A DNA stretch of 10,082 bases from Euperipatoides rowelli (lineage: Eukaryota; Onychophora; Udeonychophora; Euonychophora; Peripatopsidae): the NCBI GenBank assembly GCA_003024985.2, contig PXIH01S0023385.1; one strand, 5' to 3'. A model generated the notes under the pieces. That model made no database searches. It was not told where the DNA came from and was given only the letters and a program-made list of their open reading frames with translations. How positions within the stretch are numbered: the first letter of the stretch is position 1; every line of letters starts with the position of its first letter. Shown here piece by piece: positions 1-8,314 of this stretch. The position numbers and the translations under genes are program-made.

Positions 1-173
1 TTTATTAGCAAATTCAAAACCCAGGTATCTATTGTTTTCTGGCTGATACACTTCAGTTATCAATGATAAATCCATTACTTTTTGTAATTCTTCAAAGAAT
101 TCTGTGTGTCCAATCATAGAATATAGAAAATAGAATGAAAACATCTTGCGAGTCATCGGCTCGCCGAAGATGG
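1..173 (-). CDS. Partial coding exon of an unrecognised split gene (cut by the left window edge)
   Basis: On the minus strand one frame stays open for 57 codons to the window edge, in clearly more balanced sequence than its surroundings. The peptide includes TEFFEELQKVMDLSLITEV and ends PENNRYLGFEFANK, which reads as real protein, mostly helical with charged faces. Two acceptors would give the same frame: AG at 174-175 (ACTCAG), making the exon 1-173, or AG at 102-103 (CACACAG), making it 1-101. Both leave two bases to complete a codon begun in the previous exon, which fits a one-base overhang at the candidate exon 4019-4097. An in-frame TGA lies just upstream, followed by an ATG at 186-188, so an internal start is another possibility. 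I do not recognise the family. The part 1-101 is the most secure coding sequence in the window; the extension to 173 is less sure because it overlaps a hairpin. Confidence 0.65.
142..172. repeat. GC-rich imperfect hairpin inside or beside the left exon
   Basis: CATCTTGCGAG (142-152) pairs with CTCGC (160-164) and AAGATG (167-172), with a 7-base loop and a 2-base bulge at 165-166. It lies between the two possible acceptors of the left exon, so it may be coding, or it may be intron structure affecting which acceptor is used. Confidence 0.6.
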
Positions 174-460
174 CTGAGTAGTGTGACATACATCATGACC
201 AAACTTGCCTTTTATTATTGTTAGATATAATGGAAGATATAGTTATTAATTATTTTGAACTTTCTTGCTCGTACAGTGTTAAGGACTTCTGCTCATAGGG
301 GAAACCATGAGACTCCATGCCTTGATTGATATTCTGACCTCTGCCATAAATCCAATTTTTTTAAAAAAAATAAATTTCCTCTCATAGAGAGGAAACTAAT
401 ACATAACGGTTTTATTTACAATATCTTACACAGCATCAAGCATATTACATTTCACAATAC
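174..460. other. Gene-free stretch, probably intron
   Basis: AT-rich sequence with no open frame of note. A more GC-balanced patch at about 262-350 has a short minus-strand open frame, but its phase does not fit between the neighbouring candidate exons. Otherwise I see only A/T runs. Confidence 0.4.
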
Positions 461-1402
461 AGCAATATCCCGGTTATCGTTGGGGTTAGGTTCCTGGAAA
501 ACACGACATTAAGTGAAACAACGTTAAACGAAACAATATTTTTCATAGACTATGTTAAAATTTGAGTTAAGTTTTTTTATAAAAAAAAACAACACTATAG
601 TATTTAAAATTCAGCTAAAATAAATCCTAAAGTAATATAAAATTAAAAATTTTCTTAACTAGGTTATTATATTGTGGGTGAATAGGGAGGGAGGACAGGA
701 AATAAATAGCTTACATCTACAGTATTTACACTATTTATAGAATCAAGAAAGGTGAAAGTATTGGGATGTAGAGGAAATGACATCTGGCTCCACATCCGAT
801 TGAATGTAAAGGTAGTAGAATTTCTTAGAATTATTTGAAAATGTAATCAATATTTAAAAAAAATAAAAAAATTCCGACACAAAGATTGAGTACATATGGT
901 TAAACAGTAAACAATTGGTGATTAGATTAAAAAATACCAGGCATCTCAATATTAACATCCATAAATGATAAATGTCTTACCTAAAAATTATAATCCAATT
1001 ATAAACATGCTCATATCATATTTTTTTTTATTGCATTCATAACTTATTTAATTGATTGGGGTAGAATTCAGAATTAATTAAAATGTAAAAAAATAAACTA
1101 GATATAGTAGGCCTATGTACTGTATTAGTCATTGATCTCAACCAACGAGATAGAAATAGATTACAAACACTTTATATTTCCTGTATCAGTAAAAAAAAAT
1201 GTAAGCGTGTTCATTGCAAGCTGTAAACAATTTGATGGCTAGATTTAAAATACTTTATTGCACAGATTTAAAAGTCTCAAACTAATTACTGACTAACGAC
1301 GTTATTGTGAATCATGATGTTAAGTAAGGTATAGTCCCTATTTGGACAACAACGTTATAGCGAAAAAATTATAAACGAATCAACGATAACCGGGGTATTG
1401 CT
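461..1402. mobile_element. Non-autonomous inverted-repeat DNA transposon (MITE-like), 942 bp
   Basis: The ends are inverted repeats of 22 bases with one mismatch: 461-482 and 1381-1402, with the core CCGGTTATCGTTG reading inward on both sides. Just inside, a direct motif AACGTTA..CGAAA recurs at 519-533 and 1350-1364, as is common for subterminal repeats. The interior is AT-rich and has no coding potential, so this is a non-autonomous copy. I could not find a clear target duplication, so I leave the superfamily open. It lies in the presumed large intron of the minus-strand gene. Confidence 0.65.
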
Positions 1403-1440
1403 TTATATACATACAAAATAGATATAAAATCATAGAAAAA

Positions 1441-1567
1441 ACATTTAACTCGAACACATCTTATCTGGGGTATAAAGGTTTCCTCGGTTACGAACCTGTG
1501 ACCTATTTGGCCACCGGAGAGCCGAGTCGAGATGCTCTCCTGACACGACTAGCTCCGCACGGCCCAT
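1441..1567 (-). mobile_element. tRNA-derived SINE, family A, copy 1
   Basis: Read on the minus strand, an A-box-like GCTAGTCGTGTCAGG (1539-1553) is followed by a B box GGTTCGTAACC (1486-1496), at tRNA-like spacing. Downstream comes a segment related to the tail of the other family A copies (CAGATAAGATGTG). The head side continues into a stretch at 1565-1595 resembling the flank of copy 3 at 2287-2320. The body does not fold into a complete functional tRNA that I can trace, so this is a SINE rather than a tRNA gene. Confidence 0.6.
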
Positions 1568-1602
1568 AAATTAAATTTCGTGAGTAAACTTGTAACCTAC
1601 TG

Positions 1603-1738
1603 AGAAACAGCAATAACCCCCGGTGCGTACTAGCACAGAAAGAAACATTTATTTTCTGCACCTGGACTGCATGGGATCGACCCCATATATGTTCTTGCTC
1701 CGGCAGCAGCCTAGACAGCTGGACCACTTGAGCTGTAC
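1603..1738 (-). mobile_element. tRNA-derived SINE, family B, copy 1
   Basis: On the minus strand the order is AAGTGGTCCAGCTGTC (A-box region), CTGCCGGAGC, a degenerate B box GGGGTCGATCCCAT (1671-1684), a T-rich TTTCTTTCTGTG block and the tail GTACGCACCGGGGG. The same order of modules recurs on the plus strand at 2331-2470 and 2502-2630, which defines a family. The overlapping minus-strand ORF at 1503-1727 is an accident of this repeat. Confidence 0.7.
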
Positions 1739-1899
1739 TAAATATTCACTTGTATTTACCTATAATAGTCATACTACTCACAATCATCCAATTTGATATA
1801 AAAATCATAAACTATTTTTTTTTTCTTTTTAAAAACCCACAGGTTTTTCTTACTATGTACACTATCATTTACAAGCTTAATATACAGTATGTTAAAAAA

Positions 1900-2012
1900 G
1901 TCTACAATGTATAATCTGAGGTTAGCTCTCCTCGGATTAGAACCAGCGACCAGCTTGGTCACTGTAGCGCTGAGTGGGAGTGCTTTTCCGACTCGACTAT
2001 CCCCACAGGCTT
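1900..2012 (-). mobile_element. tRNA-derived SINE, family A, copy 2
   Basis: On the minus strand it has head GCCTGTGGGGATAGTCGAGTCGG (A box at 1988-2001), B box GGTTCTAATCC (1934-1944) and a tail CAGATTATACATTGTAGAC (1902-1918, read from the minus strand with small offset). The tail nearly matches copy 3, so it is part of the element and not chance flank. The minus-strand ORF at 1774-1962 overlaps it and is not a gene. Confidence 0.65.
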
Positions 2013-2166
2013 TTTTTTTAAATATGTTTCATCCCGAAGGGTGAAACGATCGTTTAATCAACAATATTTGCAAATATGTACAAGTTTTTTCATAACTTAT
2101 GATTATTATAATCTTCTATTAATGTTAAATTATTTTAACATTAAAAAAACGGTGAAAAAACAGATC

Positions 2167-2292
2167 CTGCTTGTACAATGTCTAATCTGAAAAAAAAAAA
2201 AAAGGTTTTTCCGGATTCAAACTGGCGTCCGAGGGTACGCCGAGTGTCGAGTCAGCCATCGAGACCACTCGACCAGCTCCACAAGGCATAAA
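2167..2292 (-). mobile_element. tRNA-derived SINE, family A, copy 3
   Basis: This is the best A box in the window: TGGTCGAGTGG on the minus strand (2265-2275), followed by B box GTTTGAATCC (2212-2221). A T run and the tail CAGATTAGACATTGTAC (2172-2189) follow. The head starts GCCTTGTGGAGC. The similarity to tRNA genes with a long variable arm is only loose; the acceptor ends do not pair, so this is a SINE. Confidence 0.7.
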
Positions 2293-2330
2293 TTACTAAT
2301 TTGGTGACAATGAGTAAACTATGTGTGCAC

Positions 2331-2470
2331 CTCCGGTGGTCACATGGTTAAGTCTGTTGGCTGCCGGAGCTAATGCATATAAGGGGTCGTAGATCGATCC
2401 TAAGCAGCTCCAGTGAGGAAAGTAAGGAATTTTCTTTATGTATGAGTATGCACCGTAAATTTTTTCTTAT
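2331..2470 (+). mobile_element. tRNA-derived SINE, family B, copy 2
   Basis: Plus-strand copy with the longest head of the family: CTCCGGTGGTCACATGGTTA, then CTGCCGGAGC, a degenerate B box AGATCGATCC (2391-2400), GCAGCTCC, a TTTTCTTTATGTATGAGTA block and GCACCG. CTCCGG and CCGGAG pair, so the head can form a stem. It stands about 30 bases upstream of a second copy in the same orientation. Confidence 0.7.
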
Positions 2471-2501
2471 TCTAGTAATATAATTATCACTTCAATATAC
2501 A

Positions 2502-2630
2502 GCTCCGATGGTCTAGGCTGTCGGAGCTTTGACATGTAAGGGGTCGTAGGTTCGATGCTGGGCAGCACCGGTACGGAAAAAGGCAAGTTTTTCTTTCGAC
2601 ATCAGTACACACTGGGGATTTTTTCTGTAT
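2502..2630 (+). mobile_element. tRNA-derived SINE, family B, copy 3 (short head)
   Basis: It has the same module order as the copy at 2331: CTCCGATGGTC, TGTCGGAGC, GGGGTCGTAGGTTCGATGC (B box 2549-2558), GGCAGCACCGGTACGG, TTTTTCTTTCGACATCAGTA and ACTGGGGATTTTTTCTG. The head lacks about 15 bases present in copy 2, so the A-box region is internally deleted or belongs to a subfamily. Confidence 0.7.
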
Positions 2631-2639
2631 CTATATTGT

Positions 2640-2960
2640 AAATAAACGCAGAAATTTCGTCGGGAAATTTAAAAAAAAAAAAAATTATCACGTCAATCTG
2701 GCAAGAAATGGATTTATGGTCAAGGAATTACGAGACTGAATATGGTACAGTAGCAGCATGTGCAGAATCCCCACAGAGGAGTTACTTATGTGCAGACATC
2801 AAATCTTATACAAAAAAAATGTATGTATTGTAAATAAATATTTGGTTTCTGCCTTCAGGCGAAACATATTTAAAAAAAAAACCGTGTACATAGCCAGATG
2901 CAAATTAAAAATATCTGTATGGTATATTTTTGTGGTTATAAATAAATTTTAAATAATTGT
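2640..2960. other. Gene-free stretch
   Basis: AT-rich sequence. The plus-strand frame at 2758-2952 has low-complexity composition, rich in Lys, Ile and Tyr, and no recognisable domain; I treat it as chance. An acceptor-like TTTCTGCCTTCAG ends at about 2860, but the open frame after it closes at once. Confidence 0.35.
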
Positions 2961-2964
2961 CAAG

Positions 2965-3070
2965 AAACCATGGTCCAGTGGGATGGGATGAGCTGGGCCA
3001 CAATAATGCTGCCTTAAGACATATACCATGAGCCAGGTTCAAGGCTTTGACCCCAAAATTTGGGTCCTTA
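2965..3070 (+). mobile_element. Degenerate tRNA-like repeat
   Basis: An A box TGGTCCAGTGG (2971-2981) is followed by a B-like GGTTCAAGGC (3036-3045). The spacing, about 65 bases, is wider than in a tRNA. The segment ends with a palindromic GACCCCAAAATTTGGGTC. The most likely reading is a decayed SINE of a different family from A and B. Confidence 0.4.
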
Positions 3071-3600
3071 TAAAAATAAAAAAATTCTAAATAATATATT
3101 TGTTGGAAAGATCTAGTGGCAAGAAATCTTTGGGGTAATATACAGCAGAACTACAGATTACATACTGTAAAAACATTTCCAAACTATTAACATTCACTAA
3201 CCAATTGCACCATTGGGGGACCACTTCATTCAAATATTATTTGCAAATATTTTGTGATATACTGTAATTCCAGAATTTACCAAGATATGATAGCAATACA
3301 TAAATGGCAATAATACACTCGCAATACACATATAAATATCAAACTGATGACTAGAACAGTAGTCAAATAAAAACTTCAGAACACTAATATGAAATATAAC
3401 TTACTCTATTCCTAACCATAGTTTTTTTTTAAATGTTTATCTTCCTATTATAGGAGAAACTAACTAGCTTTTATTTATAAATATACAATGTTGGATCTTC
3501 GCAAGCGCCATTTTCATTGCCAGTTTAACCATTTTAAGACCCAGTGATTAATGGTGTATTAGTACTTTTCACGGTACTTTTATATGCAGGAAAACCACTT
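3071..3600. other. Gene-free stretch
   Basis: AT-rich sequence with no repeat pair or coding signal that I can support. A splice-acceptor-like AATTCCAG at about 3267-3274 is followed by only nine open codons. Confidence 0.35.
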
Positions 3601-3604
3601 TTGA

Positions 3605-3705
3605 ACTGGGTCAGGAAAAAAAACAGAAGTACTGGTGTCCCCAGGGATCAAACCTGTCCACGGGTATATACTGTCTGCTACAAACTGGACCACCGCAGTT
3701 TGACT
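3605..3705 (-). mobile_element. tRNA-derived SINE, family C
   Basis: On the minus strand TGGTCCAGTTTG (A box, 3681-3692) is followed 38 bases on by GGTTTGATCCC (B box, 3644-3654), then CTGGGGACACCAGTACTTCTG and a T run. The A-to-B spacing is normal for a tRNA. The head and tail differ from families A and B. The plus-strand frame at 3544-3735 crosses this element and is not a gene. Confidence 0.65.
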
Positions 3706-3739
3706 ATTCCTTTATTTCAAGTCTCAAATCCTTAGAAGC

Positions 3740-3986
3740 CGCCTTTAAGTCTGATGAAAAAAAATCAGAACAGTTTATCATAAATTCATACAATACATAT
3801 AGCGAATAATTCTATTTACAAACATGTGTGTTTACCATTTAGGATATTGCCTTAATAATATCAGTATCAATGACTTCATTGACACTGCATTGTTTGATTG
3901 TTGTCATAGACTTTGAAAAAATAAAAAATTTTGGGTAGACATTACGGTTAAACATAGAAACTGAGATAGAGCCATTGAGTGTCTTC
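3740..3986. other. Gene-free stretch beside a candidate exon
   Basis: AT-rich. If the exon at 4019-4097 is not spliced onward, its frame would end at a TAA (3987-3989) and this would be minus-strand 3' UTR, with a possible AATAAA at 3711-3716. I favour the spliced reading because the phase fits the left exon. Confidence 0.3.
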
Positions 3987-4018
3987 TTAAATTGGCAAGT
4001 CACAAGTGAAATCATTAC

Positions 4019-4097
4019 GCTTCATCTCTCCAAGTAATAGAAGTGACTTCAGTCCGGCTCTAGCAAGTCGATCAACTCTACCAAACACATTCATGAA
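4019..4097 (-). CDS. Candidate internal coding exon of the minus-strand split gene
   Basis: Minus-strand acceptor TTTATTCAG (AG at 4098-4099) and donor C|GTAATG (GT at 4017-4018) frame a 79-base exon of 26 codons plus one base. The peptide begins FMNVFGRVDRLARAGLKS and continues LLLLGEMK, a leucine-rich helix. Only this frame is open; the other two stop within a few codons. GC content is higher than in the flanks. It starts in phase 0 and ends in phase 1, which matches the donor of the candidate exon upstream and the two-base lead of the left exon (1-173). The ORF at 3987-4190 contains this exon plus intron sequence and should not be taken as the gene. Family not recognised. Confidence 0.5.
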
Positions 4098-4365
4098 CTG
4101 AATAAACACCACAAAGGTTCTTATAAAAAATTTATTTACAAGAAGATTGCATAAACAATCTAAATAATAGTCAATAGAAATAATGTACAAAAGTTAACTG
4201 ATTAGCGATACATTCCACCACCTTTGCTTTTTCACTAATCTAGGCCAGTACCAAAACAAATCGTTAGAAATACGGTTCAAAACCATAGGATTCTTTTGAC
4301 TGTTTGGTCACAAGGCAGTATTGGAACATCGACGATTTTGTTTGTAACTGGCAGCTTTGATATTT

Positions 4366-4388
4366 GTGATATACAGTAGTTATATCAC
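4366..4388. repeat. Perfect 8-bp intronic hairpin
   Basis: GTGATATA (4366-4373) and TATATCAC (4381-4388) are exact inverted copies around a 7-base loop. It lies in the presumed intron between the candidate exons at 4019-4097 and 4595-4679. No function can be assigned. Confidence 0.5.
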
Positions 4389-4472
4389 TTTGGAATATTT
4401 GGCACATGGAGAAAAAAATAAATTTTGTTGTGACCTTTAACAATGAAATTCATTTTGAATAAATGTTCATCA

Positions 4473-4970
<498 letters not shown>

Positions 4971-4975
4971 TTATT

Positions 4976-5102
4976 TAGGGATCATCCATAATCTACATAA
5001 CACAATTTTTTCCTATTTTGTACGATCATCTTAACTTGTCACACAATTTAATGGCACTATGAAATTACATCAAGTTTTTGGCCCTCCACCCCCCCCCCCC
5101 CC
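4976..5102. repeat. Interspersed repeat ending in a C run
   Basis: The order GGATCATCCATAA, ACATAACACAATTTTT, TTGTCACACAATTT, AAATTACATCAAGTTTTTGG and a 14-base C run (5089-5102) resembles, from memory, a common invertebrate repeat whose theme is CCATAAATTACGTAA followed by poly-C. This identification was not checked against any database. Confidence 0.4.
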
Positions 5103-5118
5103 TTCCACAAAACAAAAT

Positions 5119-5126
5119 GATTACAC
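5119..5126. repeat. Target-site duplication, left copy, of the hAT-like element
   Basis: GATTACAC directly precedes the left end; GATTAGAC (6059-6066) directly follows the right end. Seven of eight bases match, and 8 bp is the hAT length. Confidence 0.65.
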
Positions 5127-5731
5127 GAGTGTTTCCCAAATAGAGTTCCGTGGAAGCCTGAAGTTCCATAAGGTGAACATAAGGGTTCCGTGAGTAAGTT
5201 GCAATACAATAACATTTTAAAATAAAAAAAAAGGAATGAAAAACTATTTAAAGGTCAAATGTAACGGATCTTTTTATTTATTTTTTATTATTGGTTTTCA
5301 AAGATTTTTACTAAAAAAAAATATCCAGTAGAATTAAAAAAAAAAAATTATTTACAATTCAATTTTTAAAATAATTGTCTTTAGCTCCTCCCCCTCAAAA
5401 CAACATTGTCCACTGTACCCAACAGGGAAGATATTTTGTGACATCATTGTTCAGAGATGAATAGAGCTTGCTATACTTAACTATAGAGTATTTGCTATCT
5501 TTGTCAGCTTAACGCTGGAAATCATATGGACTAATTGTTTAAATACTTGCAAAAAATCATAATCAAATTCATCCTTTGTGCTATTATGGTCAATTTTTTT
5601 TTTTTTTTTTTTTAAATCAAAATGACCTTCAATACAAGTTGAACATACCTCTATTTAAATGTTAAATCATTATAAAGAAAACAGCTGTAGAAAGAATTTT
5701 GTCATCAAATTGCTTTTACATTTTTTTTTGG

Positions 5732-5761
5732 GTCTGAGATTTTCAATTTGTAATCTCGGAC
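5732..5761. repeat. Hairpin inside the hAT-like element
   Basis: GTCTGAGATT (5732-5741) and AATCTCGGAC (5752-5761) pair over 10 bases with one G-T, around a 10-base loop. Confidence 0.5.
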
Positions 5762-5908
5762 TGAGGATAGGAATAGTCTTAATTTTATCTTTAAATAACT
5801 TTATTTTACGCATTTTAAATTATCTTTGAAAATCAATAATAAAAAATTTAAAAAATCTGTACATTTTACCTTAAAACATTGATGGATTGTCAGTACAGCA
5901 ATGTGTAC

Positions 5909-5995
5909 CTGACTACAGAAGCTATAACATCACAGAGAAGATATTCTGGGTCAGTGCAAAAGATGCTAGCTAGTGAAGCAATATTGTGGCCGAAA
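5909..5995 (-). CDS. Exon-like block inside a hAT-like element
   Basis: On the minus strand an acceptor CCCCAACCTTAAG (AG at 5996-5997) after a T-rich tract and a consensus donor CAG|GTACAC frame 87 bases: one base, 28 codons and two bases. The peptide contains FGHNIASLASIFC and EYLLCDVIASVV, again helical. The two trailing bases (AG) complete an Arg codon with the first base of the block at 4679, in reading 1. Against this, it lies wholly within the 5127-6058 transposon, and the plus strand of the same block is also open for about 45 codons from an ATG at 5880. It could be a captured or exonised piece, or chance. Confidence 0.3.
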
Positions 5996-6058
5996 CTTAA
6001 GGTTGGGGTTCAAAAAAAATTTTAGCGAGTTTAAAAGGGTTCCATTAAGGAAACACTG

Positions 6059-6066
6059 GATTAGAC
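6059..6066. repeat. Target-site duplication, right copy, of the hAT-like element
   Basis: GATTAGAC directly after the right end at 6058; its partner is GATTACAC at 5119-5126, with one mismatch. Confidence 0.65.
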
Positions 6067-6303
6067 AATTTATTAATTCATTAAAAAAATGAAAGGCGAC
6101 ATAAGATAGTGTATATCAAACAAGTATTATACTTTTATTTGAATAATGACACTAAGTGTCCGTTCTTGTGAAACACATGTACGTGAACATGGGTATAGTG
6201 CTACTGTAAATATGTCCATACTCGCGATGGTCAATAAACTTGTGTATGCCTATAATTAGTTTACTGTAAATGCATATAAAGTGTTGATTTTTTTTTTTTT
6301 TTT

Positions 6304-6397
6304 AAAGTGACCTCACATTTCAAACTTCCCCCCCCCCCCCCCCTTCCAATATTGTCACTTAGTCACATCTATTCTAATCCCCTTTCTGTTATGGATG
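6304..6397. repeat. Second interspersed repeat with a C run
   Basis: AAAGTGACCTCACATTTC, a 16-base C run (6328-6343), ATTGTCACTTAGTCACATC and TTATGGATGAAC recall the repeat at 4976-5102 (GTCAC boxes, poly-C, and CATCCATAA on the opposite strand). A 16-base T run lies just upstream (6288-6303). Membership in one family is likely but rests on my reading alone. Confidence 0.35.
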
Positions 6398-6488
6398 AAC
6401 ACTTACTGTAGTTGTTAAATTTGAGTTTAACAAATCACATTTAAGTAGGTTTAAATTTAAAATATTTTAATAAATAGCATTGAAAATT

Positions 6489-7039
6489 ATTTATTCAGTG
6501 CTGCCATCTATTATATAGTCTAGTAGAGGAATGATAAATTTTTAAAATATTATCTAACAGTTACTGTTTTATTACTGAATGTACAGTATATATACACTAT
6601 GTAACTTTAAAAAAGTATCAAATTGCAAACTATTGAATCAATTTTGTTTCAGTTCTTGATTTATAAAAACAATAGTCTGAAGATTATGCAGCATATTTAG
6701 ATTAAATAAGGTTTCCCTTGCTCTACTTACAGTATAAATAAAATAAATTAATGAAATTTATTTGTATTTCATAAGTGGATTTTCTTATTACTTTAGGAGA
6801 TATTTTATAAGAAGAACAACGGAAGCCTTATTCATGCTGAATATTCTACATAACTCTCCAGAATTATAAATCAATAATTCTTAATTTCACATTACTTTAA
6901 TATTTTCCAAGATTGAAATAAAATCATGCTCTTATAAACGGTAAGAGGTCATATTTTAAAATTTATCATTTTGAATTAAGAAATTTTAATGGATTGATTA
7001 GTAGTTAGTTTATTTAATAGATGGCAGCACCAAATAAAT
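6489..7039. mobile_element. Inverted-repeat element of about 551 bp
   Basis: Ends 6489-6513 and 7015-7039 are inverted repeats of 25 bases with two mismatches, core GTGCTGCCATCTATTA. A second nested inverted pair lies inside: 6530-6550 and 6951-6970 (AATGATAAATTTTAAAATAT, with one extra T on the left). The interior is AT-rich. Two acceptor-like sites with short open frames (after about 6651 and 6797) lie inside, but no donor closes them. No clear target duplication was found, so the superfamily is open. Confidence 0.6.
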
Positions 7040-7236
7040 TTAATGGAGGTTTTCTAACTTTTCAACAAATAGAAAAATCATTGTGATATCTCAATTCATT
7101 TATTATGATGGATAGAGATGTAATTTATTTTTTTTAAATAATTATATAAAAATACTTTTAAACATCTGCGAGGCGGAAAGTGATTACCAAAAGTTATTAT
7201 TATTATGAATGGTGGAATTGTGTATTTATAATCAGT

Positions 7237-7244
7237 GTGTGAGC
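7237..7244. repeat. Target-site duplication, left copy, of the larger hAT-like element
   Basis: GTGTGAGC, repeated exactly at 8815-8822, abutting the two ends of the element. Confidence 0.8.
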
Positions 7245-8014
7245 TAGGGCTGGGCGATGAATTGATACACCGCAAAATGTGGATATTAAATATTCATCGC
7301 CATGTCAGTTTTAGAATTTTTGATTTGACAATGCATCACCAAAAATTGTAATGTCATGTGAAAAAAAATCATATCAAATAAATCCAAATCGTTTGTTTTT
7401 AGACACAAAGATACTTTGCGGTAATCTATACAATTTAACAAACATTCCAGCGCCTTTAGGTTTTTTTTTTCCATGTTGAAGGGTTGTAAATACAATGTAA
7501 AAATCATTTAATTTTGTTTACAAAAATTGCAAATTACATTCTAACCAAATGCTTAGGATTGCATTCTTATCACAATGATGCATTCCTAAGGTACAACAGA
7601 CTATGCATTTTAATCACATCGTGAGCTGGTGACAGGTGTTTTCAACATCGAAAAATCTGAAATCACTCATTTTCTACTGTATCTGTAAGTCGACTGTGTA
7701 GGGTTTAGTAGTTGCATACTGCTTTCTAACATTAACTGGCAAGTATAATTCAATAAAAACTATTGTGTGAATTTGATTTTTAAATAAAATTAAAATAATA
7801 TATACTCCAAAACTATGTATGACCAGGTATGAATTTCCCCATTTTTTTAAGTACCGGTAGTCAGACTAATGGAATGTGATTGTGTAGCCTATATATCAGA
7901 ATGTACTGTATATTATAAAATCTTTGGACGCCAATGCTAATAATTTGGCGAGGAATTTCATGAGTGAAAACATATTTGCTAAACATAAAATATTTGCCAC
8001 TTCGCTACTGGAAA

Positions 8015-8034
8015 CCAAGAGCTTTTACTCTTGG
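8015..8034. repeat. Perfect 7-bp hairpin inside the larger hAT-like element
   Basis: CCAAGAG (8015-8021), loop CTTTTA, CTCTTGG (8028-8034). It loosely recalls a histone 3' stem-loop in shape but not in sequence. Confidence 0.55.
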
Positions 8035-8206
8035 GTGGAAATAAACAGGCTGCAAACAGGAACTGGTGGATTTTAAGTCTATATTTTTATAAACATAGGC
8101 GTCTCAAACAACGAACAACATAATCGTCAAATTAATGGCACTGATACAAGCCATAAATATATAGTGTGTTGAACACAAGGTAAGAATAGACATCTTAAAA
8201 TATATA

Positions 8207-8238
8207 TGTGCGTGTATTTACTCCTAAATACGTACACA
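8207..8238. repeat. Imperfect hairpin, 14-base arms
   Basis: TGTGCGTGTATTTA and TAAATACGTACACA flank a CTCC loop and pair at 11 of 14 positions. It lies within the larger hAT-like element. Confidence 0.45.
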
Positions 8239-8314
8239 TGTTAAAAAAATATTAATTAGCCTACTATCGCTAAGCTAATTTGTTTGTTTCATTTATTGGC
8301 TTACATTATCAGAG

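Larger units (their letters stand above)
5127..6058. mobile_element. Non-autonomous hAT-like DNA transposon, 932 bp
   Basis: The left end reads GAGTGTTTCCCAAAT and the right end, reverse-complemented, CAGTGTTTCCTTAAT, so nine consecutive bases agree after the first. GTTCC-type subterminal motifs follow on both sides (GAGTTCCGTGG, AAGTTCC and GGGTTCCGTG on the left, GGGTTCCATTAAGG on the right). CAGTGTTTCCC ends with 8-bp duplications are typical of hAT elements. The flanking 8-mers match in 7 of 8 positions. No transposase domain is visible. It carries an internal hairpin (5732-5761), a 20-base T run (5594-5613) and an exon-like block (5909-5995). Confidence 0.75.

Noticed and set aside
1503-1727. 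74-codon minus-strand ORF
   Set aside because: It spans parts of two SINEs; the frame follows repeat sequence and has no protein-like features.
2203-2290. Functional serine-type tRNA gene
   Set aside because: The A and B boxes are good, but the acceptor arms do not pair and the copy shares a tail with other SINEs.
2758-2952. 64-codon plus-strand ORF
   Set aside because: Low-complexity AT-rich translation with no domain and no supporting signals.
3544-3735. 63-codon plus-strand ORF
   Set aside because: It crosses a family C SINE, including its B box read backwards.
5880-6026. Plus-strand open frame starting MDCQYSNVYLTTEAITSQRR
   Set aside because: Overlaps the minus-strand exon-like block, sits in a transposon, and has no start context or domain to support it.
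6160-6265. Minus-strand acceptor followed by about 36 open codons (contains IHKFIDHREYGHIYSS)
   Set aside because: No donor gives a phase that fits the neighbouring blocks; chance cannot be excluded.
7286-7507. 73-codon minus-strand ORF
   Set aside because: Lies within a hAT-like remnant; the composition is AT-driven and no transposase motif is visible.
7618-7670. Minus-strand ATG with 17 codons (MSDFRFFDVENTCHQLT) and a donor-like site, in phase with the block at 5995
   Set aside because: Tempting as a first exon, but the donor (GTGATT) is weak and the block lies inside the 7245-8814 transposon.
8015-8034. Histone 3' stem-loop
   Set aside because: The stem and loop sequence do not match the histone consensus and there is no histone gene nearby.
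7960-8076. Plus-strand 38-codon frame (MSENIFAKHKIFATSLLETK and onward)
   Set aside because: Inside the hAT-like remnant and short; the frame contains a hairpin, and no family is recognised.
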